From Betaproteobacteria bacterium SCN1 (GTDB taxonomy: Bacteria; Pseudomonadota; Gammaproteobacteria; Burkholderiales; Thiobacillaceae), in contig WBSF01000007.1 of the NCBI GenBank assembly GCA_008923315.1, positions 650,247 to 714,246 on the forward strand: DNA of 64,000 nt, in the 5' to 3' direction. Of this stretch, positions 38,190-46,368 are shown in pieces. The position numbers and the translations under genes were made by a program. How positions within the stretch are numbered: the first letter of the stretch is position 1; each line of letters opens with the position of its first letter. A model generated the notes under the pieces. It was given only the letters and a program-made list of their open reading frames with translations, was not told the DNA's origin and made no database searches.

Positions 38190-38221
38190 AAATTCGACAG
38201 ATATCGGGAACACGACCAACC

Positions 38222-40141
38222 ATGTGCGGCATAACAGGTATTTTTGACACGCGCGAAGCAAGCGACATCCCGCGCGCGCTGCTGCATCGCATGAACGAAA
38301 CCCAGTTCCATCGCGGGCCGGACGAGGGCGGGCTGCATCTGGAGCCGGGCGTCGGTCTCGGCCACCGTCGCCTGTCCATCATCGACCTTTCCACCGGGCA
38401 GCAGCCGCTCTTCAACGAGGACGGCTCGGTCGTCGTCGTGTTCAACGGCGAGATCTACAACTTCCAGGAACTGGTGCCCGAGCTGGAAAAGCTCGGCCAT
38501 GTCTTCCGCACCCATTCCGACACCGAAGTCATCGTCCATGCCTGGGAGGCCTGGGGCGAGGCCTGCGTGGCCCGTTTCCGCGGCATGTTCGCCTTCGCCC
38601 TGTGGGACCGCAACCGGGACACGCTCTTCGTCGTGCGCGACCGCTTCGGCGTGAAGCCGTTGTACTACGCGTTTCTCGACAATGGCGAATTCCTCTTCGG
38701 CTCGGAACTGAAATCCCTGATGGCGCACCCCGGCCTGCCGCGCGACATCGATCCGCTGGCGGTCGAGGAGTATTTTGCCTACGGCTATGTGCCCGAGCCG
38801 CGCACCATCTTCAAGCGCGTCTACAAGCTGCCGCCCGGTTTCACGATGACGCTGAAACGCGGGAAACCGCGCGCGCTGCCGCAGCAGTACTGGGACATGC
38901 CCTTCGCGCCGGTGGCGGTGAAGGACGAAGCCGAGGCGGAGGCCGAACTGGTCGCGCGCATGCAGGAATCGATCCGCCTGCGCATGATCGCCGACGTGCC
39001 GCTGGGCGCCTTCCTCTCCGGCGGCGTCGATTCGAGCGCGGTGGTGGCGATGATGGCGACCCAGTCGAAGGCGCCGGTGAACACCTGTTCCATCGGTTTC
39101 GACGATCCGGCTTTCAACGAAGTCGAATTCGCGCAGCAGGTCGCCGACCGTTACAAGACCGCGCATCACGTCGAGACCGTTGCGTCGGACGATTTCAGCC
39201 TGGTCGGCAAACTGGCCACGGTCTACGACGAACCTTATGCCGATTCGTCCGCGCTGCCGACCTACCGAGTCTGCGAACTGGCGCGCAAGCACGTCAAGGT
39301 CGCGCTCTCCGGCGACGGCGGCGACGAACATTTCGCCGGCTACCGCCGCTACCGCTGGTTCCGCTACGAGGAGCGCATGCGTTCGGCCATGCCGCTGATG
39401 CTGCGCCGCCCGCTGTTCGGCACCCTGGGCCGGCTGTACCCCAAGGCCGACTGGGCGCCCAAGGTCTTCCGCGCCAAGACCACCTTCGAGGCGCTCGCGC
39501 GCGACACGGTCGAGGGCTATTTCCACGGCGTCTCGCTGCTGTCCGACGCGCAGCGCAAGCGCCTGTTCTCACCGGCCTTCCGGCGCGAGTTGCAGGGCTA
39601 CCAGGCGGTCGAGGTGCTGCGCCGCCATGCGGCGGTCGCACCGACCGAGGACCCGCTGTCGCTGGTGCAGTATCTCGACATGAAGACCTACCTCGTCGGC
39701 GACATCCTCACCAAGGTCGACCGTGCCAGCATGGCGCATGCGCTGGAAGTGCGCGAGCCGCTGCTCGACCACGAGCTGATGGGCTGGGTCTCCGGCCTGC
39801 CCGTCGATCTCAAGCTGCGCGGCACCGAAGGCAAATACCTGCTGAAGAAGGCGATGGAGCCTTACCTGCCGCACGATGTGCTGTACCGCAAGAAAATGGG
39901 CTTCTCGGTCCCGCTCGCCGCCTGGTTCCGCGGCCCGCTCGCGGCGACTATCCGCGGTGTCGTGCTCGGTGAGCGCCTGGCCGCCACCGGCATGTTCGAC
40001 CAGGACTATCTGCGCGAGGTGGTCGAAGCGCACCAGTCGGGTCGCCGAGACTATTCCGTGATCCTGTGGACGGTGCTGATGTTCGACGCCTTCCTCGGCC
40101 AGGTACTGGGCATGGACGAGGGCGAACGCCAGGCCGCATGA
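38222..40141 (+). CDS. XrtA-associated amidotransferase (asparagine synthase-like, TIGR03108-like)
   Basis: 639 aa from ATG 38222. Class II glutaminase: catalytic Cys2 (MCGITGIFDT), GHRRLSIIDLS (about 56-66) and NGEIYNF (about 77-83). The synthetase domain has the pyrophosphate loop FLSGGVDSSAVV (about 263-274) and ALSGDGGDEHFAGY. Both halves look active. In XrtA loci it probably amidates a sugar acid rather than aspartate. Related asnB genes are needed for floc formation in Zoogloea. Overlaps the next gene by 4 nt. Confidence 0.93.
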   Translation: MCGITGIFDTREASDIPRALLHRMNETQFHRGPDEGGLHLEPGVGLGHRRLSIIDLSTGQQPLFNEDGSVVVVFNGEIYNFQELVPELEKLGHVFRTHSDTEVIVHAWEAWGEACVARFRGMFAFALWDRNRDTLFVVRDRFGVKPLYYAFLDNGEFLFGSELKSLMAHPGLPRDIDPLAVEEYFAYGYVPEPRTIFKRVYKLPPGFTMTLKRGKPRALPQQYWDMPFAPVAVKDEAEAEAELVARMQESIRLRMIADVPLGAFLSGGVDSSAVVAMMATQSKAPVNTCSIGFDDPAFNEVEFAQQVADRYKTAHHVETVASDDFSLVGKLATVYDEPYADSSALPTYRVCELARKHVKVALSGDGGDEHFAGYRRYRWFRYEERMRSAMPLMLRRPLFGTLGRLYPKADWAPKVFRAKTTFEALARDTVEGYFHGVSLLSDAQRKRLFSPAFRRELQGYQAVEVLRRHAAVAPTEDPLSLVQYLDMKTYLVGDILTKVDRASMAHALEVREPLLDHELMGWVSGLPVDLKLRGTEGKYLLKKAMEPYLPHDVLYRKKMGFSVPLAAWFRGPLAATIRGVVLGERLAATGMFDQDYLREVVEAHQSGRRDYSVILWTVLMFDAFLGQVLGMDEGERQAA

Positions 40142-41370
40142 CGATGAAGATCCTGCATGTATTCGATCACACCCTGCCGCTGCACTCCGGCTATACCTTT
40201 CGCAGTGCGGCCATCCTGCGCGAGCAGCGCAAGCTCGGCTGGGACACGGTGCATCTCTCGGGCCCCAAGCAGCTGAACTGCACGGTGGCCGAGGAAGACG
40301 CCGACGGCCTGCATTTTTACCGCACGCCCAAACCCGAAGGTTTGCTCGCCCGGCTGCCGGGCGGCGATCCCTTCGCCGTGATGGGTGCGATCGAAAAGCG
40401 CTTGCTGGGACTGGCGCGCGACCTGCGGCCCGACGTCATCCATGCGCATTCGCCCGTGCTCGACGCAGTGCCGGCGATCCGTGTCGGCCGCGCGCTCGAT
40501 ATCCCGGTGGTCTACGAAATCCGTGCCTTCTGGGAGGATGCGGCGGTGGATCACGGCACCACGCGCGAAGGCAGCCTGCGCTACCGGCTGACGCGCGCGC
40601 TCGAAACCTGGGCGGTGAAGCGCGCCGATGCCGTTACCGTCATCTGTGAAGGCCTGCGCAACGATCTGGTGGCGCGCGGCATTCCGTCGAACCGGATCAC
40701 CGTCATCCCGAACGCCGTCGACATCGACAAATTCGAGACCGGCGGACGCGCCGATCCCGAGCTGAAGCTGAAGCTCGGTCTGGGCACGAGCCGCGTGCTG
40801 GGTTTCATCGGCTCCTTCTATGCCTACGAGGGGCTCGATCTGCTGATCGAGGCCCTGCCCACGGTTCTCCGGCAGATGCCCGACGTCAAAGTGCTGCTGG
40901 TCGGCGGCGGGCCGCAGGACGCGGCGCTCAGGCGTCAGGTCATGGCACTCGATCTGGCGGACCGCGTCGTCTTTACCGGTCGCGTGCCGCACGCCGAGGT
41001 CAACCGCTACTACGATCTGGTCGATGTGCTGGTCTACCCGCGCCATCCCATGCGGCTGACCGAGCTGGTCACGCCGCTGAAGCCGCTGGAGGCGATGGCG
41101 CAGGGGCGCCTGATGATCGCGTCTGACGTCGGCGGGCACAAGGAACTGATCCAGGACGGCAAGACCGGCGTGCTGTTCCGCGCGGGCAGTGCCGGCGATC
41201 TGGCGAGCAAGGTCGTGGCGCTGCTGAAATACGAACAGGGCTGGCCGGCCCTGAAGAAGAACGGTCGCCAGTTCGTCGAGACCGAGCGCAACTGGGCGGC
41301 AAGCGTGGCGCGCTACCGCGGCGTCTACGGCGCGGTGGCGAAACGCACGGGCGAGGTTTTCGTTGGCTGA
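40138..41370 (+). CDS. XrtA-associated glycosyltransferase (TIGR04063-like, GT4)
   Basis: 410 aa from ATG 40138. N-terminal MKILHVFDHTLPLHSGYTFRS is diagnostic. Acceptor-domain block HAHSPVLDAVPAI, then donor domain with VDIDKFE, GFIGSFYAYEGLDLLIEAL (about 221-239) and VYPRHPMRLTELVTPLKPLEAMA, which carries the catalytic Glu region. Cytoplasmic GT-B enzyme. Confidence 0.93.
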   Translation: MTMKILHVFDHTLPLHSGYTFRSAAILREQRKLGWDTVHLSGPKQLNCTVAEEDADGLHFYRTPKPEGLLARLPGGDPFAVMGAIEKRLLGLARDLRPDVIHAHSPVLDAVPAIRVGRALDIPVVYEIRAFWEDAAVDHGTTREGSLRYRLTRALETWAVKRADAVTVICEGLRNDLVARGIPSNRITVIPNAVDIDKFETGGRADPELKLKLGLGTSRVLGFIGSFYAYEGLDLLIEALPTVLRQMPDVKVLLVGGGPQDAALRRQVMALDLADRVVFTGRVPHAEVNRYYDLVDVLVYPRHPMRLTELVTPLKPLEAMAQGRLMIASDVGGHKELIQDGKTGVLFRAGSAGDLASKVVALLKYEQGWPALKKNGRQFVETERNWAASVARYRGVYGAVAKRTGEVFVG

Positions 41371-42583
41371 TCTGGTCGTCTTCAGCGCGTTGTTTCCCAG
41401 TGCGGTGCGGCCCGGTGCGGGCCTGTTCATCCGCGAGCGCATGTTCCGCGTCGCCCGGCACCGCAGTCTGGTCGTCGTGTCGCCCCAGCCCTGGTTTCCC
41501 GGGCAGGGCCTGATTCGCCGTTTCCGGCCGGGTTACCGGCCGATGGCACCGTACCGCGAAATGCAGCAGGACGTCGAGGTCTACCATCCGCGTTTTCTCG
41601 CGGTGCCGGGCCTGCTGCGGCGCTTCGACGGCTGGTCGATGGCGCTGTTCAGCTATCCGCTGCTGCGCCGTCTCAAAGCCGACGGCGCCCGTCTGATCGA
41701 TGCGCATTTCGCCTATCCGGACGGCGAGGCCGCGAGCCGGCTGGGACGCTGGCTGCGCCTGCCGGTGACGATCACGCTGCGCGGTACCGAAGTGCCGCAC
41801 AGCCGCGACCCGGCCTTGCGGGTGCGCATGATGCGGACGCTCAAGTCCGCCGCGCGCGTGTTCGCGGTATCCGATTCGCTGCGGCGCCTGGCGCTGCAGC
41901 TCGGCGTTGCGCCGGACCGCAGCGAAGTCGTCGGCAACGGCGTCGACGTCGAGATCTTCCAGCCTGTCGACCGGGCGGAGGCGCGTCGCCGTTTCGGCCT
42001 GCCGGATACGGCGAAAGTGCTGATCTCGGTGGGTGGCCTGGTCGAGCGCAAGGGCATGCACCGCGTCATCGATTGCCTGCCCGGCCTGCTTGCGGCGCAG
42101 CCGAACCTGCATTACCTGATCGTCGGCAGCGGCGGTCCCGAAGGCGACATGCGTCCCGAGCTCGAAGCCCAGGTCGCCCGGCTCGGCCTGGGCGGGCGCG
42201 TGCATTTCCTCGGCGCCCTGCCGCCGGCCGAACTCAAATGGCCGCTGTCCGCCGCCGACGTGTTTGTCCTGGCCACGCGCAATGAGGGCTGGGCCAATGT
42301 CTTTCTCGAAGCGATGGCCTGTGGTCTGCCGGTCGTTTCCACCGACGTGGGCGGCAATGCCGAAGTCGTCTGCCGCCCCGAGCTGGGCAGCATCGTGCCA
42401 TTCGGCGACGCCGCCGCACTGGAGCGTGCGCTCGACACTGCACTGGGCAGGCAATGGGACCGGGCCGCGATACTCGACTATGCCCGCGACAACCAGTGGG
42501 ACCGGCGGGTGGCGCAATTGCTGCGTGCGATCGACGCCGTGCTGGAGGCCGAAGGGCAGGGCGCGGGATGGGCGGTTCAGTGA
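41363..42583 (+). CDS. Glycosyltransferase family 4
   Basis: 406 aa from TTG 41363 with a GAGG ribosome binding site 7 nt upstream; the start overlaps the preceding stop by 8 nt. Begins LVVFSALFPSAVRPGAGLFIRERM. Donor-domain motifs VGGLVERKGMHRVI (about 222-235) and TRNEGWANVFLEAMACGLPVVSTDVGG (EX7E; about 307-333). Adds a sugar in the same pathway. Confidence 0.9.
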   Translation: MADLVVFSALFPSAVRPGAGLFIRERMFRVARHRSLVVVSPQPWFPGQGLIRRFRPGYRPMAPYREMQQDVEVYHPRFLAVPGLLRRFDGWSMALFSYPLLRRLKADGARLIDAHFAYPDGEAASRLGRWLRLPVTITLRGTEVPHSRDPALRVRMMRTLKSAARVFAVSDSLRRLALQLGVAPDRSEVVGNGVDVEIFQPVDRAEARRRFGLPDTAKVLISVGGLVERKGMHRVIDCLPGLLAAQPNLHYLIVGSGGPEGDMRPELEAQVARLGLGGRVHFLGALPPAELKWPLSAADVFVLATRNEGWANVFLEAMACGLPVVSTDVGGNAEVVCRPELGSIVPFGDAAALERALDTALGRQWDRAAILDYARDNQWDRRVAQLLRAIDAVLEAEGQGAGWAVQ

Positions 42584-43953
42584 GCGTGCCCGCCTGGTTC
42601 GCACGCAGCGTGTTCCGTGCGCAGGAAGCGGCGATGCATCGCCCCACCTGGGCGGTGCTGGCCGGGCTGGAGCGCACCCAGTGGCTGGGGCGCGAGGACA
42701 TGGCGGCCTATCGGCAGGCGCGTCTGAACGCGCTGCTCGCAACTGCGCTGGCGCACAGCCCCTGGCATGCCGAACGCATCCGCGCCGCCGGGCTGGTGGC
42801 GGCCGTGGAAGCCGGCGCGGCGACGCTCGACGATCTGGGCCGTCTGCCCGTCATGGACAAACGCGATGCGCGGGAGAACGTCGAGCGTATCGTCTGGCGC
42901 GACGTGCCGGGCGGCGTCTTCAAATACACCACCGGCGGATCGAGCGGCGAACCACTGATCTTTTATTTCGGCCGGGCGCGTCAGGCCGCGGATGCGGCCG
43001 GCCGGCTGCGCGCCCGCCGCTGGTGGGGCGTCGAGCCGGGCGCGCGCGAGGTCTATCTGTGGGGGGCACCGGTCGAACTGTCGAAAACCGATCGCATCAA
43101 GACCGTGCGCGACCGGCTGGTCAACCAGCTGTTGCTGAACGCCTTCGAAATGTCGCCCGCGCGCATGGACGCCTACCTTGATGCGCTTGCGCGCTGGAAC
43201 CCCGAGGCGGTCTACGGCTACGCCAGCAGTCTGGCGCTGCTGGCCACGCACGCCGAGGCGCGTGGCCACCGGCTGAAACTGCCGGCCCTGCGCGTCGTCA
43301 GCACCACCGGCGAACCGCTTTTCCCGCATCAGCGCGAAATCGTCGAACGTGTCTTCGGCGTGCCGGTATCGGTCGAATACGGCGCGCGCGATGCCGGCCT
43401 GATGGCGCTCGAATCGCCCGACGGTGCGCTGCTGGAAATGAGCGAGACGCACATCGTCGAAGTGCTCGACGAAGCCGGCCGGCCGGCGGAAGAAGGCGAG
43501 GTCGTGATCACGAGCCTGGTGTCCGAGGCGCAACCTTTCATTCGCTACCGTACCGGCGATGTGGTACGTCGTACCGGCCGTGCCGATCCGGGCGGGCGCA
43601 GCCTCGGTGTGCTCGATGCGGTGATCGGCCGGCAGACCGATTTCGTCGTTACGCCCGACGGCCGCATCATGCACGCACTGGCGCTGATCTATGTGTTGCG
43701 TGCGGTGCCCGGCGTGGGGCAGTTCAAGCTGATCCAGCACGCGACCGATCGCCTGGAAGTGCAGGTGGTGCCGGATGCCCGCTGGGGTGCCCATGCCGAG
43801 ACTGCCATCGTCGAGGGGCTGCGCCAGCGTCTCGGCGACGTGACGATCGAACTGCGCCGGGTCGAACACATCCCGCCCGAAGCCTCGGGCAAGCATCGCT
43901 ACGTCGTCAGCCATGTGCGGCTGGCCGACGCTCTGGCGCAGGCCGTTGCATGA
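42568..43953 (+). CDS. CapK-like adenylate-forming protein (phenylacetate-CoA ligase family)
   Basis: 461 aa from ATG 42568; GTG 42580 (GTGA overlap) is an alternative. ANL-superfamily enzyme: P-loop YTTGGSSGEPLIFYF (about 117-131), a VVSTTGEPLFPHQREIVERVFG block (about 245-266) and a RYRTGD motif near residue 324. CapK-like members occur in capsule loci and may activate an acid for attachment to the polysaccharide, but no substrate can be read. No adjacent carrier protein or CoA-related gene is visible. Confidence 0.85.
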   Translation: MGGSVSVPAWFARSVFRAQEAAMHRPTWAVLAGLERTQWLGREDMAAYRQARLNALLATALAHSPWHAERIRAAGLVAAVEAGAATLDDLGRLPVMDKRDARENVERIVWRDVPGGVFKYTTGGSSGEPLIFYFGRARQAADAAGRLRARRWWGVEPGAREVYLWGAPVELSKTDRIKTVRDRLVNQLLLNAFEMSPARMDAYLDALARWNPEAVYGYASSLALLATHAEARGHRLKLPALRVVSTTGEPLFPHQREIVERVFGVPVSVEYGARDAGLMALESPDGALLEMSETHIVEVLDEAGRPAEEGEVVITSLVSEAQPFIRYRTGDVVRRTGRADPGGRSLGVLDAVIGRQTDFVVTPDGRIMHALALIYVLRAVPGVGQFKLIQHATDRLEVQVVPDARWGAHAETAIVEGLRQRLGDVTIELRRVEHIPPEASGKHRYVVSHVRLADALAQAVA

Positions 43954-45038
43954 AACGCACATTGCCGTTGCCCCGCCTGCTGCCCGGACCGGCCTGGCCG
44001 CCACGCGCCCTGCGGTGGGTCGCTTCCGACATCGCGGGTGTGGCGCGCCAGCCCGAGCAGGATCACCGCACCCATCTGCGGGCATCGGTCGAATGGCTGT
44101 GCCGGGCGCAGGACAGCGCGCGACAGGAGGGGCTGTCGGAAGGCTGGTCGTTTGCTGCGGGCTGGTTGCCCGCTACGCCGGCGGCCACGGCCGCTCTCGT
44201 CGAGACGCTGCTGCCCGCGGCGGACTATCTGGTCTGGCCCGAGCTGAAGGGGCGGGCCCGCGCGCTCTGCGGCATCCTGCTGGCACAGCCGGATGCCGCG
44301 TCGGCCGGCCGCGTTCTGGGCCTGATCGCTGCCGGCATGCAGCTGGGCGAAACCGGAGCGCTCGACCGCGCAGCGGCCAGCGGCCGGCTGCTGGTCGACG
44401 CGCCGTTCGAATCGCCGGCTGCCTGTGCGCACGCCGCGCAGGCACTGGCCATGCTGGGGCAGGTGACCGGCGAGCGTTTCTTTTTCGAAGGTGCACGGGC
44501 CTGCCTGGCGCGCGTCGCCCGTGCCGCCACCCCATGCGGCTGGTTTCCCGGGCCGCATGCGCCGGTCACGACGACACAGACCGCGACTGCGTTGCGCGGC
44601 CTTGTCGAAGCGGCGCGCGGGCTCGAAGATACGGCCGGTTTGCGGCTGGCCGTGCAAGGAGCCCGTGCGTTGCGCGAACAGCTTGAACCGAACGGCCGTC
44701 TGGCCGGCGCGCATGACGACGGCTGGGCACCGGTGGCTGGCCATGCCTGCATTGCCGGGCTGGCGCGAATGGCCTGCGTATGGCTGCGTCTGGCGCAAAT
44801 CGAAAACGATGCGGTCTGGCGCGATGCGGCCTGGCGGGCGCTGGCCTGGATCAAGCGTAATCAGCGCCAGACCGGCGACGATCTCGCGCTGCGCGACGGC
44901 CTGCCTGCCGCGGTGCCCATCTGGGGCGGGGCCGTGCCGTTCCGGCTGGACAGCCTGACGCTGAAATACTTTGCCGATGCCCTGATGATGGATATGGTGG
45001 GCATCGCCATTCCTCCGACCGAGTACAAACCCGCATGA
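43950..45038 (+). CDS. Hypothetical protein, likely alpha/alpha-toroid fold
   Basis: 362 aa, not recognised. Ala/Leu-rich and almost wholly helical, with spaced helix pairs (EWLCRAQDSARQEGLSEGWSF, ACAHAAQALAMLGQVTGERFF, ALRGLVEAARGLEDTAGLRL, AWRALAWIKRNQ) resembling terpenoid-cyclase or six-hairpin glycosidase toroids. No signal peptide. It overlaps the CapK-like gene (4 nt) and the ligase gene (4 nt), so it is surely part of the operon. A role as lyase/hydrolase on the polymer is only a guess. Confidence 0.75.
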   Translation: MKRTLPLPRLLPGPAWPPRALRWVASDIAGVARQPEQDHRTHLRASVEWLCRAQDSARQEGLSEGWSFAAGWLPATPAATAALVETLLPAADYLVWPELKGRARALCGILLAQPDAASAGRVLGLIAAGMQLGETGALDRAAASGRLLVDAPFESPAACAHAAQALAMLGQVTGERFFFEGARACLARVARAATPCGWFPGPHAPVTTTQTATALRGLVEAARGLEDTAGLRLAVQGARALREQLEPNGRLAGAHDDGWAPVAGHACIAGLARMACVWLRLAQIENDAVWRDAAWRALAWIKRNQRQTGDDLALRDGLPAAVPIWGGAVPFRLDSLTLKYFADALMMDMVGIAIPPTEYKPA

Positions 45039-46327
45039 GAGACCTGTTCGTAACCGGCGTGATCTTCGGCCTGCTGCCGTTCGTGTTCAAACGGCCCTGG
45101 CTGGGCATTCTGCTCTGGTCGTGGCTGGGTTACATGAACCCGCATCGTCTGACCTGGGGCTTCGCCTACAACCTGCCGTTCTCGATGATCGTCGGTCTGG
45201 TCACCATCGCCGCCTTCATGATGTCGAAGGAAAAAAAGGAGATGCCGTGGACGCGCGAAACCATCGTGCTGCTCCTGTTCGTCGGCTGGATGTTCGTGAC
45301 CACGTTCTTTGCTTTCTATCCCGACGCCGCCTGGGTGCAATGGAACAAGGTCTGGAAAATCCAGCTGATGGTCTTCCTGACCGCGTTGATCATCACTGAT
45401 CGCCACAAGCTGCACTGGCTGGTCTGGGTGATCGTGCTTTCGTTCGGTTTCTACGGCGTCAAGGGCGGCATATTCACCGTGATCAACGGCGGGGCCTATC
45501 GCGTGCAGGGGCCGACCGATACCTTCATCGCCGGCAACAACGAACTGGCGCTCGCGCTGGTGATGACGATTCCGCTGATCCGCTATCTGCATCTTCAGGA
45601 AACCCGCAAGTGGATCAAGATCGGTCTGGCGACGGCCATGGTGCTGACAGGCGTGGCCGCCATCGGCAGCCAGTCGCGCGGCGGTCTGGTGGCGATGGCG
45701 GCGATGGGCCTGTTCCTGTGGCTGAAGAGCCGCAACAAGATCATGACGGGGTTCTACATGGTGATTGCGGTGGCGATCATGGCTTCGGTCATGCCGCAGG
45801 AATGGTACGACCGCATGAACACGATCAAGACCTATCAGGAGGACCAGTCGGCGCAGGGCCGGATCAACGCCTGGCACACCGCTTTCAATGTCGCCAAGGA
45901 CCGGATCACCGGCGGCGGCTTCGAGCTCTGGCGCCCGCCGGTCTTCCGGCAGTACGCCCCCGATCCCTACAACGTGCGCGACGTGCACAGCATCTACTTC
46001 GAACAGATGGGCGAGCAGGGCTTCATCGGTTTCGGGCTATTCATGCTGCTGGGCGTGTTCGCCTGGCTGCGCGCGCGACAGGTGATCCGGGCGTGCAAGA
46101 AGGACCCGGAGCGGAAATGGGCGGCCGACCTCGCCGCCATGATCCAGGTCAGTCTCATCGGCTACGCGGCGGGCGGGGCCTTCCTGGGCATGAGTTATTT
46201 CGACCTGCCGTATCACCTCATGATCATCCTGGTGCTGACGGCCAAGTTCGCCGGTCTGCTCGAGAAGCAGCCCGCGCCGATTCTCACCATGACCGGGAAG
46301 CCCCCGGCCTTCAGGCAGTCCGGCTGA
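45035..46327 (+). CDS. O-antigen ligase/polymerase-like XrtA-associated protein (TIGR03097-like)
   Basis: 430 aa, about ten to twelve membrane helices. N-terminal RDLFVTGVIFGLLPFVFKRPWLGILLW and WLGYMNPHRLTWGFAYNLPFS mark the exosortase-A-associated subfamily. The large periplasmic loop carries QSRGGLVAMAA, then QGRINAWHTAFNVAKDRITGGGFELW and HSIYFEQMGEQGFIGFGLF, the Wzy/WaaL signature. It may polymerise the repeat unit or ligate glycan onto a processed PEP-CTERM protein. Last gene of the plus-strand XrtA run. Confidence 0.92.
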   Translation: MRDLFVTGVIFGLLPFVFKRPWLGILLWSWLGYMNPHRLTWGFAYNLPFSMIVGLVTIAAFMMSKEKKEMPWTRETIVLLLFVGWMFVTTFFAFYPDAAWVQWNKVWKIQLMVFLTALIITDRHKLHWLVWVIVLSFGFYGVKGGIFTVINGGAYRVQGPTDTFIAGNNELALALVMTIPLIRYLHLQETRKWIKIGLATAMVLTGVAAIGSQSRGGLVAMAAMGLFLWLKSRNKIMTGFYMVIAVAIMASVMPQEWYDRMNTIKTYQEDQSAQGRINAWHTAFNVAKDRITGGGFELWRPPVFRQYAPDPYNVRDVHSIYFEQMGEQGFIGFGLFMLLGVFAWLRARQVIRACKKDPERKWAADLAAMIQVSLIGYAAGGAFLGMSYFDLPYHLMIILVLTAKFAGLLEKQPAPILTMTGKPPAFRQSG

Positions 46328-46330
46328 GAC

Positions 46331-46364
46331 GGCGCGCCGGGGGTGGACCGCCCGGCAGCGCGCC
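46331..46364. terminator. GC-rich hairpin between convergent genes
   Basis: GGCGCGC (46331-46337) pairs with GCGCGCC (46358-46364), with further pairing inside. It fills most of the 41-bp gap between the ligase gene and the convergent asparagine-synthase homologue. There is no long T-run, so termination strength is uncertain. Confidence 0.4.
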
Positions 46365-46368
46365 CAGT

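Noticed and set aside
36989-38221. 411-codon N-terminal extension of the amidotransferase frame
   Set aside because: Class II amidotransferases need Cys at position 2 after Met; MCGI begins at 38222, and the extension lies over the preceding glycosyltransferase.
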